From Azospirillum endophyticum (GTDB lineage Bacteria > Pseudomonadota > Alphaproteobacteria > Azospirillales > Azospirillaceae), in contig NZ_JAENHM010000060.1 of NCBI RefSeq assembly GCF_016595245.1, forward strand, positions 62,001 through 126,000: 64,000 nt of DNA, in the 5' to 3' direction. How positions within the stretch are numbered: position 1 is the stretch's first letter; every line of letters begins with the position of its first letter. Positions 26,529 to 33,685 of this stretch are shown here, piece by piece. The notes under the pieces are model-generated. The model worked only from the letters and a program-made list of their open reading frames with translations, was not told the origin of the DNA and did no database searches. The translations under genes and the position numbers were made by a program.

Positions 26529-28120
26529 CACGCGACCTCCCGCCCGTCGTCAGTGCCCTCTCCCCCCCGCTCATGCGCAAACGAAGTTTGCGCTGACGCG
26601 ACAGACGGACCTTCGGTCCGCCGAAAGCGGGGAGAGGGTTGGGTGAGGGGGATGCGTGGCGGAGCGTTTGTTGCGGGTTGGAACAGCGCGGTTGACCGAC
26701 CGGGGCCTCGCAATGCATCCCCCTCACCCTGACCCTCTCCCCGGGGGGGAGAGGGAACAACGGTCGCGATGGGCAGCGGCTTGATCGGCGGCTGTGCCCG
26801 CAGGCGGCCGACGCCGTAGGGGCCGGTACCGAGCGTTCGGGACAGCAGTTCCGCCGTGGTGGCGCTGCACATGCGGCCCTGGCAACGGCCCATGCCGGCG
26901 CGGGTCAGCGCCTTGGCGCGGTTCATCTCGCGGGCCTGTCCGCTGCGGGCGACCTCGCGCACGGCACCGGCGGTGACGCCTTCGCAGCGGCAGATCATCG
27001 TGTCGTCGGCAATGGCGTCGGCCCAGTCCGCCGGGAAGGGGAAGGCGGCCGACAGGCTGCGGCGGAAGGCGACGATACGGGCGAGCCGGCCGTCCAGCTC
27101 CTTCACCCGTGCGGCCTCGACCGGCCGGCCGAGATCCTCCAGCAGGGCCAGCGCCGCGCGCTCCCCCGCCAGTTCCGCTGCGTCAGCGCCAGCGATGCCG
27201 CTGCCGTCGCCGGCCAGATAGACACCGGGAACCGAACTGCGCCCTGCCCCGTCCCGCTCCGGCAGCCAAGCCCGGTCGGCCTCGTCGAAGCGGAAGCGGC
27301 AGCCGGCGAGGTCGGCCAGTTGCGTCTCGGACCGCAGGCCGAGCCCGAAGGCGACGGCGTCGCACGCGGTGCGCCGCACCTGCCCGCGCGCATCGCGCCA
27401 CACCAGCGCATCGACCCGCTCCGCGCCCTCGGCGCGCACCGGACGGACGCCGTTGTGGATCGGCACGCCGTGGGCGCGCAGCCAGCCGACGAACAGCAGC
27501 CCCTTTGCCAGCGTCGCCGGGTCGCGCAGCATGCCGGCGGTGGCGCGGGCCTGGGCGGCGAAGGGCGTGGTGTCGAACACCCCCGCCACCTCGACCCCGG
27601 CCTTCAGATACTGGTAGGCGACCAGATAGAGCAGTGGCCCAGTGCCGAGGAAAGCCACCCGCCGGCCGACGGCGCAGCCCTGGAACTTCAGCGCGACCTG
27701 CGAGCCGCCAAGCGTGAAGACGCCGGGCAAGGTCCAGCCGGGGAAGGGCAGCACGCGGTCGGTGGCACCCGTCGCCAGGATCAGATGGCTGAAGGGCAAG
27801 GCTTCGCTCGCTCCCTCGCTCAGCAGGTCGAGGGCACCCGCCTCGCAGTTCCACACCAGCGTGCGCGGCCGGTAGTCCACGCGGTCGCGGATCGCCGCCA
27901 TGGCGCGGTGGAGCGCGTCGGCCTTGCCCGCTTCGAAGCCGTACAATGCGGTCTTCGGCCGGGTGAAGCCGCCATCCGGCGGTTGGCGGTAGATCTGGCC
28001 GCCCCAGCGTGCCGCCTCATCCACCACCACCGGACGCAGGCCGGCGGCGACCAGCCGTTCCGCCGCACGGATGCCGGCCGGGCCGGCGCCGACGATGACC
28101 GGCGGGAGGAGTTCGCTCAC
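26528..28120 (-). CDS. FAD/NAD(P)-type oxidoreductase with BFD-like [2Fe-2S] site, HcnB/OoxA-like (alpha subunit)
   Basis: 530 residues from GTG 28120, whose GTGA overlaps the stop of the small Fe-S gene and has GGGGAG upstream. VIVGAGPAGIRAAERLVAAG binds FAD, VAFLGTGPLLYLVAYQYLKAG is the second dinucleotide fold, and GVYLAGDGSGIAGADAA follows. A BFD-like region supplies cysteines in ICRCEGVTAGAV and GMGRCQGRMC. Homologues end soon after SRTLGTGPYGVGRLRAQPPIKPLP, but here about 68 further residues are encoded by an in-frame palindromic repeat (26556-26756) up to the overlap with the next gene. It likely relays electrons between the beta subunit and an acceptor. Confidence 0.87.
   Translation of the reverse strand: MSELLPPVIVGAGPAGIRAAERLVAAGLRPVVVDEAARWGGQIYRQPPDGGFTRPKTALYGFEAGKADALHRAMAAIRDRVDYRPRTLVWNCEAGALDLLSEGASEALPFSHLILATGATDRVLPFPGWTLPGVFTLGGSQVALKFQGCAVGRRVAFLGTGPLLYLVAYQYLKAGVEVAGVFDTTPFAAQARATAGMLRDPATLAKGLLFVGWLRAHGVPIHNGVRPVRAEGAERVDALVWRDARGQVRRTACDAVAFGLGLRSETQLADLAGCRFRFDEADRAWLPERDGAGRSSVPGVYLAGDGSGIAGADAAELAGERAALALLEDLGRPVEAARVKELDGRLARIVAFRRSLSAAFPFPADWADAIADDTMICRCEGVTAGAVREVARSGQAREMNRAKALTRAGMGRCQGRMCSATTAELLSRTLGTGPYGVGRLRAQPPIKPLPIATVVPSPPRGEGQGEGDALRGPGRSTALFQPATNAPPRIPLTQPSPRFRRTEGPSVASAQTSFAHERGGEGTDDGREVA
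26556..26756. repeat. Palindromic repeat, type B copy 2, inside a coding frame
   Basis: Same ends as 5920-6025: a CCCTCTCCCCCCC left arm, GGGTTGGGTGAGGGGGATGCG, a core, CCCCCTCACCCTGACCCTC and CCCCGGGGGGGAGAGGGA. An additional hairpin, CGCAAACGAAGTTTGCG, is inserted in the left arm. The minus-strand reading frame of the HcnB-like gene passes through the whole unit and gives the peptide motif PSPPRGEGQGEG, also encoded by copy 1. Confidence 0.85.
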
Positions 28121-28407
28121 GACGTCCACTCCCCGGTGCTCAGAAGGCGCATGCCCTCGGCGATGAAGGTGCCGCAGGCGCGCAGGCGCTCGCCCTCCTC
28201 CGTCCGCACCCAGCAATCCTGGCAGGCGCCCATCATGCAGAAGCCGGCGCGCGGGCTGTCGGCGAACTCCGCCCGGCGCAGCCGGTCGCCGTTGGTGAGC
28301 ATGGCGGTCATGACGGTATCGCCTTCCAGGGCCTCCACCGGACGGCCGTCGAGGGTGAAGCGGACCACGCGCCGGCCCTGTTCGGCCACACGCTGCAGCA
28401 AAGCCAT
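28117..28407 (-). CDS. [2Fe-2S] small subunit, HcnA-like
   Basis: 96 residues from ATG 28407. VRFTLDGRPVEALEGDTVMTAML is a plant-type ferredoxin fold, and GFCMMGACQDCWV with LRACGTF supplies four cysteines for a [2Fe-2S] cluster. Proteins of this size form the small subunit of hydrogen cyanide synthase and of opine and amino-acid oxidases. The stop overlaps the next start. It lies 40 bases downstream of the permease stop. Confidence 0.88.
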   Translation of the reverse strand: MALLQRVAEQGRRVVRFTLDGRPVEALEGDTVMTAMLTNGDRLRRAEFADSPRAGFCMMGACQDCWVRTEEGERLRACGTFIAEGMRLLSTGEWTS

Positions 28408-28447
28408 GATGACTGGTCTCCGAGGAGTGGACGGCCGGAGCGGATGC

Positions 28448-29242
28448 TCAATGCTGGCCGACCAGGATGCGGTCCAACCCATAGACGCGGTCGAGCAGAA
28501 GCACGGCGACCATGGTGATGCCGATGATCAGCGCCGACACCGCCGCCATCATCGGGTCGATGGATTCGGTGGCGTACATGTACATCCGCACCGGCAGCGT
28601 CACCGTGGACGGCGAGGTGATGAAGATGGACATGGTCAGTTCGTCGAAGCTGTTGATGAAGGCGATCAGCCAGCCGCCGGTGACGCCGGGCAGGATCATC
28701 GGCAGGGTGACGCGGCGGAACACGATGGCCTCGCTGGCACCCAGCGAGTAGGCGGCCTGCTCGACGCTGCGGTCGAAGCCGGAAATGGCGGCGATCAGCA
28801 GGCGCATCACATAGGGGGTGACGATCACCATGTGTGCCGCCACCAGCCAGCCGAAGCTGCCCGTCGCGCCGACGACGGCGAACAGCCGCAGCATGGCGAC
28901 ACCCAGCACCAGATGCGGGATGATCAGCGGCGACAGGAACAGCGCGTTGAGGAAGCCGCGGCCGGGAAACTCCCAGCGGGTGACGGCGAGGGAGGCCGGC
29001 ACCGCCAGGGCAACCGCCAGCGTCGCCGACAGCACCGCCAGCCACAGGCTGTTCCAGAAGGACTGGACGAAGTCGGGATGGTGGAACACCGCCTGGAACC
29101 AGCGCAGCGAAAAGCCCCTGGTCGGCAGCGACAGGGTGTTTTCCGGCGTGAAGGCGACGAGGCAGACGATGGCCAGCGGCGCCAGCATGAAGATGACGAC
29201 CAGCGTATGAAAGAACAGGGCGACGGGTCCGTTGCGGGTCAT
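28448..29242 (-). CDS. Pot-type ABC transporter permease (PotC-like)
   Basis: 264 residues, six membrane segments, with the EAA-type loop EQAAYSLGASEAIVFRRVTLPMILPGV. Starts seven bases after the upstream permease. It pairs with the PotB-like protein to form the channel for a polyamine-type importer. Ends close to the small Fe-S subunit gene, indicating one operon. Confidence 0.9.
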   Translation of the reverse strand: MTRNGPVALFFHTLVVIFMLAPLAIVCLVAFTPENTLSLPTRGFSLRWFQAVFHHPDFVQSFWNSLWLAVLSATLAVALAVPASLAVTRWEFPGRGFLNALFLSPLIIPHLVLGVAMLRLFAVVGATGSFGWLVAAHMVIVTPYVMRLLIAAISGFDRSVEQAAYSLGASEAIVFRRVTLPMILPGVTGGWLIAFINSFDELTMSIFITSPSTVTLPVRMYMYATESIDPMMAAVSALIIGITMVAVLLLDRVYGLDRILVGQH

Positions 29243-29249
29243 GGCATCC

Positions 29250-30155
29250 TCACCCCAGCCGGCGGCGGTAGTGGCCTTCCACCATGCGGTGGTAGGTCAG
29301 CATGATGATCAGGTTGGCGGCGAGCAGGATGACGGCGACCGCAGCACCCATCGGCCAGTTGAGGTCGCTGAGATACTGGTCGTAGACCACCGTCGCGACC
29401 ATCTTCAGTCGCCGCCCGCCGAGCAATCCTGGAATGGCGAAGGCGCTGGCGCTGAGGCCGAAGACGATCAGGCTCCCCGACAGGATGCCGGGCAGGATCT
29501 GCGGCGCCACCACCCGGACGATGGCCGTGGCGCGCGAGGCGCCGAAGGACAGCGCCGCCTGCTCCACCGCCGGGTCGAGCTTCTGCAGCGAGGTCCAGAC
29601 CGGGATGACCATGAAGGGCAGCATGACGTGGACCAGCGCCACGACCACCGTGCCTTCGGTGTAGAGCAGCTTCATCCGGCCGATGCCGAGCGCGATCAGC
29701 GCGCCGTTCACCGGGCCTTCCGGACCCAGCAGCATGCTCCAGCCGAAGGCGCGGACGACGACCGAGACCAGCAGCGGCGCCAGGATCACCAGCAGGAAGA
29801 TCGACCGCCAGGGGTTGGTCATGCGGCTGAGGATGTAGGCCTCCGGCACGCCGATCACCACGCAGATGGCGGTCGCCAGGGCCGAAATCCGGAAGGTGCG
29901 CAGGAAGATTTCCAGGTAATACTCGTCGGTGACCACCGACAGGTAATGCTCCAGCGTGAAGCCGCCGGTCCGTCCGGTCGCATAGTCGAACTGGTTGAAG
30001 GACAGGAGCGCCGTCAGGAACAGCGGGGTCAGCACCAGCGCCGCGAACAGCAAGGCTGCCGGCCCCGACAAGAACAGCGGAGCGGTGGGGAAGCGGCGCT
30101 CCGGCGTCTCGTCGCCGGGAGCGGCGGGCGCCGTCTCGGGAAGGGCGGCGCTCAT
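29250..30155 (-). CDS. Pot-type ABC transporter permease (PotB-like)
   Basis: 301 residues with a charged, proline-rich cytoplasmic N-terminus, six hydrophobic segments and an EAA loop (EQAALSFGASRATAIVRVVAPQILPGI). Its start overlaps the ATPase stop by four bases. First membrane component of the operon running from 31246 to 24301. Confidence 0.9.
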   Translation of the reverse strand: MSAALPETAPAAPGDETPERRFPTAPLFLSGPAALLFAALVLTPLFLTALLSFNQFDYATGRTGGFTLEHYLSVVTDEYYLEIFLRTFRISALATAICVVIGVPEAYILSRMTNPWRSIFLLVILAPLLVSVVVRAFGWSMLLGPEGPVNGALIALGIGRMKLLYTEGTVVVALVHVMLPFMVIPVWTSLQKLDPAVEQAALSFGASRATAIVRVVAPQILPGILSGSLIVFGLSASAFAIPGLLGGRRLKMVATVVYDQYLSDLNWPMGAAVAVILLAANLIIMLTYHRMVEGHYRRRLG

Positions 30156-31246
30156 CCCGTCACCTCGAGCGCCACGTCCGGGGCTTCAGCCATGGCGCCG
30201 CGATGGACGCGCACCACCGACGGCGACCATTCGAGCCCGACCGGCGCGCCCTGCTCCGCCGGGGTGGAGCCGTCGTTCGGCGTCACCACCATCAAGGTGC
30301 CGACCGGCCCGTCGATGTGATAAAGCCATTGGCTGCCCAGGAAGAAGCGGTCGGCGACACGGCCGGTCAACAGCCCGCTCGACGGCGCGGTCAGATGCAG
30401 CTTCTCCGGCCGGATGCACAGCGTCACCGTCTCGCCCACCGACAGGTCGGCGGTTTCCACCGGCACGGCGATGCCCGCCAGCGATACCGTGGCGCCGGCG
30501 CCGGTCGCGGTGACGACCTTGCCCGGCAGCAGGTTGGTCTTGCCGACGAAGCGGGAGATGAACTCCGTCTCCGGATGCTCGTAGATGCGGTAGGGCTGGT
30601 CGATCTGGGTGATGCGTCCGGCCTCCATCACCACGACGCGGTCGCTGATCGAGAAGGCCTCGGCCTGGTCGTGGGTGACCATCACCGTGGTGGTGCCGAC
30701 CTTGCGCTGAATCTCGCGCAGCTCGAACTGCATCGCCTCGCGCAGCTTGGCGTCCAGGTTCGACAACGGCTCGTCCAGCAGCAGGACCGGCGGGCGGATC
30801 ACCAGGGCGCGCGCCAGCGCCACGCGCTGCCGCTGGCCGCCCGACAATTCGCGGGGATAGCGCTTGGCATAGGGGGAGAGATGGACCAGCGACAGCGCCT
30901 CCTCCACCCGGGGCTTGCGCTCACCCCTGGCCACGCGCTGCATCTCCAGACCGAAGCTGACATTGTCGAACACGGTCATGTGCGGGAACAGCGCGTAGCT
31001 CTGGAACACGATGCCCAGCCCGCGGCTGTTCGCCTTGGCCCGCGTGATGTCGCGGCCGTCGAGCCGGATGGTGCCGGCCGACGGTTCGACGAAGCCGGCG
31101 ATCATCTGAAGGGTCGTGGTCTTGCCACAGCCCGAAGGCCCGAGCAGGGAGACGAACTCGCCCTTCTCCACCGACAGCGAGACGTCGCCGACCGCGGTCA
31201 GCGGCCCGTAACGCTTGGTGATGTTTTTCAATTCAAGGAACGACAC
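30152..31246 (-). CDS. Pot-type ABC transporter ATP-binding protein (PotA-like)
   Basis: 364 residues: Walker A GPSGCGKTT, Q-loop VFQSYALFPH, signature LSGGQRQRVALARAL, Walker B VLLLDEPLSNLD, H-loop VTHDQ, then a C-terminal TOBE/OB regulatory domain (about 285-364). Canonical for the spermidine/putrescine/Fe3+ subfamily. First gene of the operon, divergent from the IclR regulator 188 bp away. Confidence 0.93.
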   Translation of the reverse strand: MSFLELKNITKRYGPLTAVGDVSLSVEKGEFVSLLGPSGCGKTTTLQMIAGFVEPSAGTIRLDGRDITRAKANSRGLGIVFQSYALFPHMTVFDNVSFGLEMQRVARGERKPRVEEALSLVHLSPYAKRYPRELSGGQRQRVALARALVIRPPVLLLDEPLSNLDAKLREAMQFELREIQRKVGTTTVMVTHDQAEAFSISDRVVVMEAGRITQIDQPYRIYEHPETEFISRFVGKTNLLPGKVVTATGAGATVSLAGIAVPVETADLSVGETVTLCIRPEKLHLTAPSSGLLTGRVADRFFLGSQWLYHIDGPVGTLMVVTPNDGSTPAEQGAPVGLEWSPSVVRVHRGAMAEAPDVALEVTG

Positions 31247-31374
31247 GGGGGAATTCTCCCTCTTGCGACAATCGGCCTCGGTCTCCGGGCCTCACCTGTT
31301 GCTCCGATGGTTCCGCCGAGCCCCTCATGGCGTCAATCCGCTTTTTCCATGGACAGAAAAGATTTTGCAAAAGC

Positions 31375-31389
31375 TTCCGATATGCGGAA
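31375..31389. promoter_or_regulatory. Candidate IclR operator between divergent genes
   Basis: TTCCGATATGCGGAA: perfect TTCCG/CGGAA arms around ATATG, 46 bp before the IclR start and about 130 bp before the PotA-like start. TTGCAA (31365-31370) partly overlaps a possible promoter for the regulator. IclR-family sites are often such short A/T-centred palindromes; the link is inferred. Confidence 0.4.
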
Positions 31390-31434
31390 TAGATGGGGCA
31401 GCAAACATCACCGATTTTCAGGATGGAGCGGAAT

Positions 31435-32310
31435 ATGAGCGCCGATAGCCGCGAAGCCCTTTCCGGCGGCGACGAGACCAAACAGGGCGCCGGCGGCGAC
31501 GAGGCGGGCGGGAAATCCAGCCTGCAGCGCGGGTTGGCGATTCTGCGCCTGCTGGCGTCCTCCAACGAGACCGGGGCGCGGCTGACCGACATCTCGCGGG
31601 CCCTCGACCTCACCCCGCCGACCGTTCACCGCCTGCTGAAGATCCTGGTGGAAGAGCGGATGGCGGAGGTGGACAAGGCGACCAAACGCTACCGCCTGGG
31701 CATCGATCTGTTCGGTCTCGCGGCGCAGGCCGGCAATCCGAACAATCTGCGCGACATCTGCCGGCCGATCCTGCTGCGCCTGTCGGCGACCCTGCGCGAC
31801 ACCATCTTCCTGCTGGTGCGCAGCGGCTTCGACGCGGTTTGCCTGGACCGCAGCGAGGGGCCCTTCCCCATCCGCTCCTTCACCGGCGACATCGGGGGAC
31901 GGGTGACGCTGGGCGTCGGCCAGGGCAGCCTCGCCATCATGGCGTTCCTGCATGCGGAGGAGCGGGAGGAGGTGATCCGCTTCAACCTGCCGCGCATGCA
32001 GGGGGTGGGCATCATCGACGAGGTCTATCTGCGCACGGAGATCGCCCGGGTGCGGGATCTGGGCTATGCCAGCCGCTCTACCGGGCTGCTGCCGGGCATG
32101 TCCGGCGTGGCGGTGCCGGTGCTGGACCGCGACGGCCATGCCGTGGCGGCGCTGAGCGTCGGCACGATCAGCGAAAGGCTGAACGAGGAGCGGCTGCCGG
32201 TGGTCGTCGACATCCTCAAACGCGAATCCGCAGCGATCAGCCGCCAGCTGAACCCCTTCGACCCCGTCCTGCGCCGGCCGGCGGCGATCCTGGGAGGCGG
32301 CCCGGCGTGA
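31435..32310 (+). CDS. IclR-family transcriptional regulator
   Basis: 291 residues from ATG 31435 with GGAG six bases upstream. The N-terminal winged helix-turn-helix reads SLQRGLAILRLLASSNETGARLTDISRALDLTPPTVHRLLKILVEE; the C-terminal ligand-binding domain ends with GVAVPVLDRDGHAVAALSVG. Divergent transcription from the Pot-like transporter/flavoenzyme operon makes it the likely local regulator, sensing the substrate or a product. A small zinc-ribbon-like gene overlaps its stop. Confidence 0.92.
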   Translation: MSADSREALSGGDETKQGAGGDEAGGKSSLQRGLAILRLLASSNETGARLTDISRALDLTPPTVHRLLKILVEERMAEVDKATKRYRLGIDLFGLAAQAGNPNNLRDICRPILLRLSATLRDTIFLLVRSGFDAVCLDRSEGPFPIRSFTGDIGGRVTLGVGQGSLAIMAFLHAEEREEVIRFNLPRMQGVGIIDEVYLRTEIARVRDLGYASRSTGLLPGMSGVAVPVLDRDGHAVAALSVGTISERLNEERLPVVVDILKRESAAISRQLNPFDPVLRRPAAILGGGPA

Positions 32311-32462
32311 AGGGCGTGAAGAAGGCCGAGCTGCCGGCCAAGATCTGCCCGGTCTGTAACCGCCCTTTCATCTGGCGGAAAAAATGGGAGCGGGTGTGGG
32401 ACGAGGTGAAATACTGCTCCGACCGCTGCCGGGGCGAGGCGCGAAAGCGCGGGCGGCCCTGA
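32307..32462 (+). CDS. DUF2256-type small Cys protein
   Basis: 51 residues from a GTG that overlaps the IclR stop (GTGA). ICPVCNRPFIWRKKWERVW and VKYCSDRC place two CxxC/CxxxC-type pairs that could bind zinc, the pattern of the DUF2256 family. Very basic. Function unknown; members are widespread and often lie next to unrelated genes such as photolyase-like ones. Confidence 0.85.
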   Translation: MKGVKKAELPAKICPVCNRPFIWRKKWERVWDEVKYCSDRCRGEARKRGRP

Positions 32463-32494
32463 TGGAGCGGGACCGAGCGCAGGATGCCGTTCGC

Positions 32495-32536
32495 TTGATG
32501 TCGATCAATGGCGGGCGTCCCGTGATCGGCTAAAGT
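32495..32536 (+). promoter_or_regulatory. FNR/FixK-type box with class II promoter
   Basis: TTGATGTCGATCAA (32495-32508) is an exact TTGAT-N4-ATCAA FNR/Anr/FixK box. A TAAAGT -10 element lies at 32531-32536. A start site near 32543 would place the box centre at about -41.5, the classical activator position, about 40 bp ahead of the first gene of the CuA/heme-copper operon. Points to oxygen-limited or nitric-oxide-linked expression. Confidence 0.8.
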
Positions 32537-32584
32537 CGGCATCGCCTGGGGAGTGCCCCCCGGCCGGTCGACCTTGCGGCGGAC

Positions 32585-32926
32585 ATGAAGCATTCGGGCC
32601 ACATCCTTGCCGTTCTTCTCTTTGCCTTCGCGCTCCTGTTGGGCGCGGTCGGCGGAGCGATGGCGCCTGTGGACGGCCCCCCCGGATCGTCCGACCATCA
32701 CCATGGCGATACGCGCGACGGCACCGGCGGCAAGGCCGGAAGCGGAGCCCACAAAGCGACGCTGGCCATGTCCGCCCCCTGCTGCCCGGCGGCCGAAGCC
32801 CCGGCGACCGGCAAACTTCCGCCTCCGGCCCGCTGGGCCGACGCCTCGTGGCCGCTGCGCCCGGACCACACGCCGGACAAGCGCGGCATTGCACCGGAAA
32901 CACCCCCTCCCAAGACCAGCCTCTGA
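32585..32926 (+). CDS. Small secreted His/Cys-containing protein of the heme-copper operon
   Basis: 113 residues with a signal peptide or anchor (HILAVLLFAFALLLGAVGG). The rest is polar and Pro/Gly-rich with DHHHGD, SAPCCP and several scattered His and Met, and lacks a recognisable fold. First gene behind the FNR box and 82 bp before the CuA subunit gene. A metal-handling role (copper delivery to the CuA centre) is suggested by composition and context only. Confidence 0.6.
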   Translation: MKHSGHILAVLLFAFALLLGAVGGAMAPVDGPPGSSDHHHGDTRDGTGGKAGSGAHKATLAMSAPCCPAAEAPATGKLPPPARWADASWPLRPDHTPDKRGIAPETPPPKTSL

Positions 32927-33008
32927 TCGGCCCCGCGCCGGCTGACCCGTACCAGCCAGCCGGTCGCGGTGTGCCCAGCGACCCCACACGCGATCAGAGG
33001 ATTTCATC

Positions 33009-33671
33009 ATGCCCGATCCGAGGCATTTCACGACCCGTCGCGGCTTCATCGCCGGACTGGGCTTCGGCGCCGTGTCGCTTTACGGCGCCTGGGCGGCCTA
33101 TGGCGCCGCCCCCCTCCCCTTCGGCCACACGCCGTCCGCCGCACGCGCCTCCGAGCCCGTCCCCCAGGTGCACGACCATGGCGGCAGCGCTGCCGGGAGC
33201 CATGACGGCCATCCTGCGGCGGCCACGGCGGAGAGTTTCCGCCTGGACCATGAGGCCTTCCTGCGGACCTACGGACAGCCCGACGGCAGCGTCGATCCCC
33301 ATGCCGCGTCCCATGCCGGCGGGCATTCCCATGGAACTGCCAATGGGAGCCACGCTGATGGCGGCCATGGCAACCACATTGCCGCCGCTGAACCGGTCAC
33401 CGTCTACCTGATGGCGCAGAGATTCGCCTACAGCCCCGATCTGCTGCGCCTCAAGGCGGGCCAAGCCTATCGCTTCCGCATGATGGCGGACGACATCACA
33501 CACGGGGCTTCGATCCAACTCGGCATGGCCAGCCGGATCGTCCGGCTGCGTCCGAACATCGTCAGCGAGCAGACGGTCACCTTCACCAAGCCGGGCGAGT
33601 ACCTCGTCTATTGCACCGTCTATTGCGGCCAGGCGCATGACGCCATGCAGGGCCGCATCGTCGTCGTCTGA
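33009..33671 (+). CDS. CuA-type cytochrome oxidase subunit II-like protein, Tat-exported, His-rich
   Basis: 220 residues. TTRRGFIAGLGFG is a twin-arginine signal whose helix may stay as anchor. Residues ~55-125 form a His-rich linker (more than a dozen His: HDHGG, SHDGHP, HAASHAGGHSHG, HADGGHGNH). A cupredoxin domain follows with all CuA ligands: H165, C202-x3-C206 (YCTVYCGQ), H210 and M213. It should accept electrons from cytochrome c or a cupredoxin and pass them to the subunit I-like protein encoded 15 bases downstream. Export via Tat would imply cofactor loading or folding in the cytoplasm; that is inference. Standard subunit II proteins have two membrane helices and no His-rich linker. 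Confidence 0.85.
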   Translation: MPDPRHFTTRRGFIAGLGFGAVSLYGAWAAYGAAPLPFGHTPSAARASEPVPQVHDHGGSAAGSHDGHPAAATAESFRLDHEAFLRTYGQPDGSVDPHAASHAGGHSHGTANGSHADGGHGNHIAAAEPVTVYLMAQRFAYSPDLLRLKAGQAYRFRMMADDITHGASIQLGMASRIVRLRPNIVSEQTVTFTKPGEYLVYCTVYCGQAHDAMQGRIVVV

Positions 33672-33685
33672 CCGGGGGATCGATC

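Noticed and set aside
24301..31246. Calling the three-subunit oxidase hydrogen cyanide synthase (hcnABC)
   Set aside because: Family resemblance is real but the transporter context favours catabolism; opine and amino-acid oxidases share the same architecture, so no hcn symbols were given.
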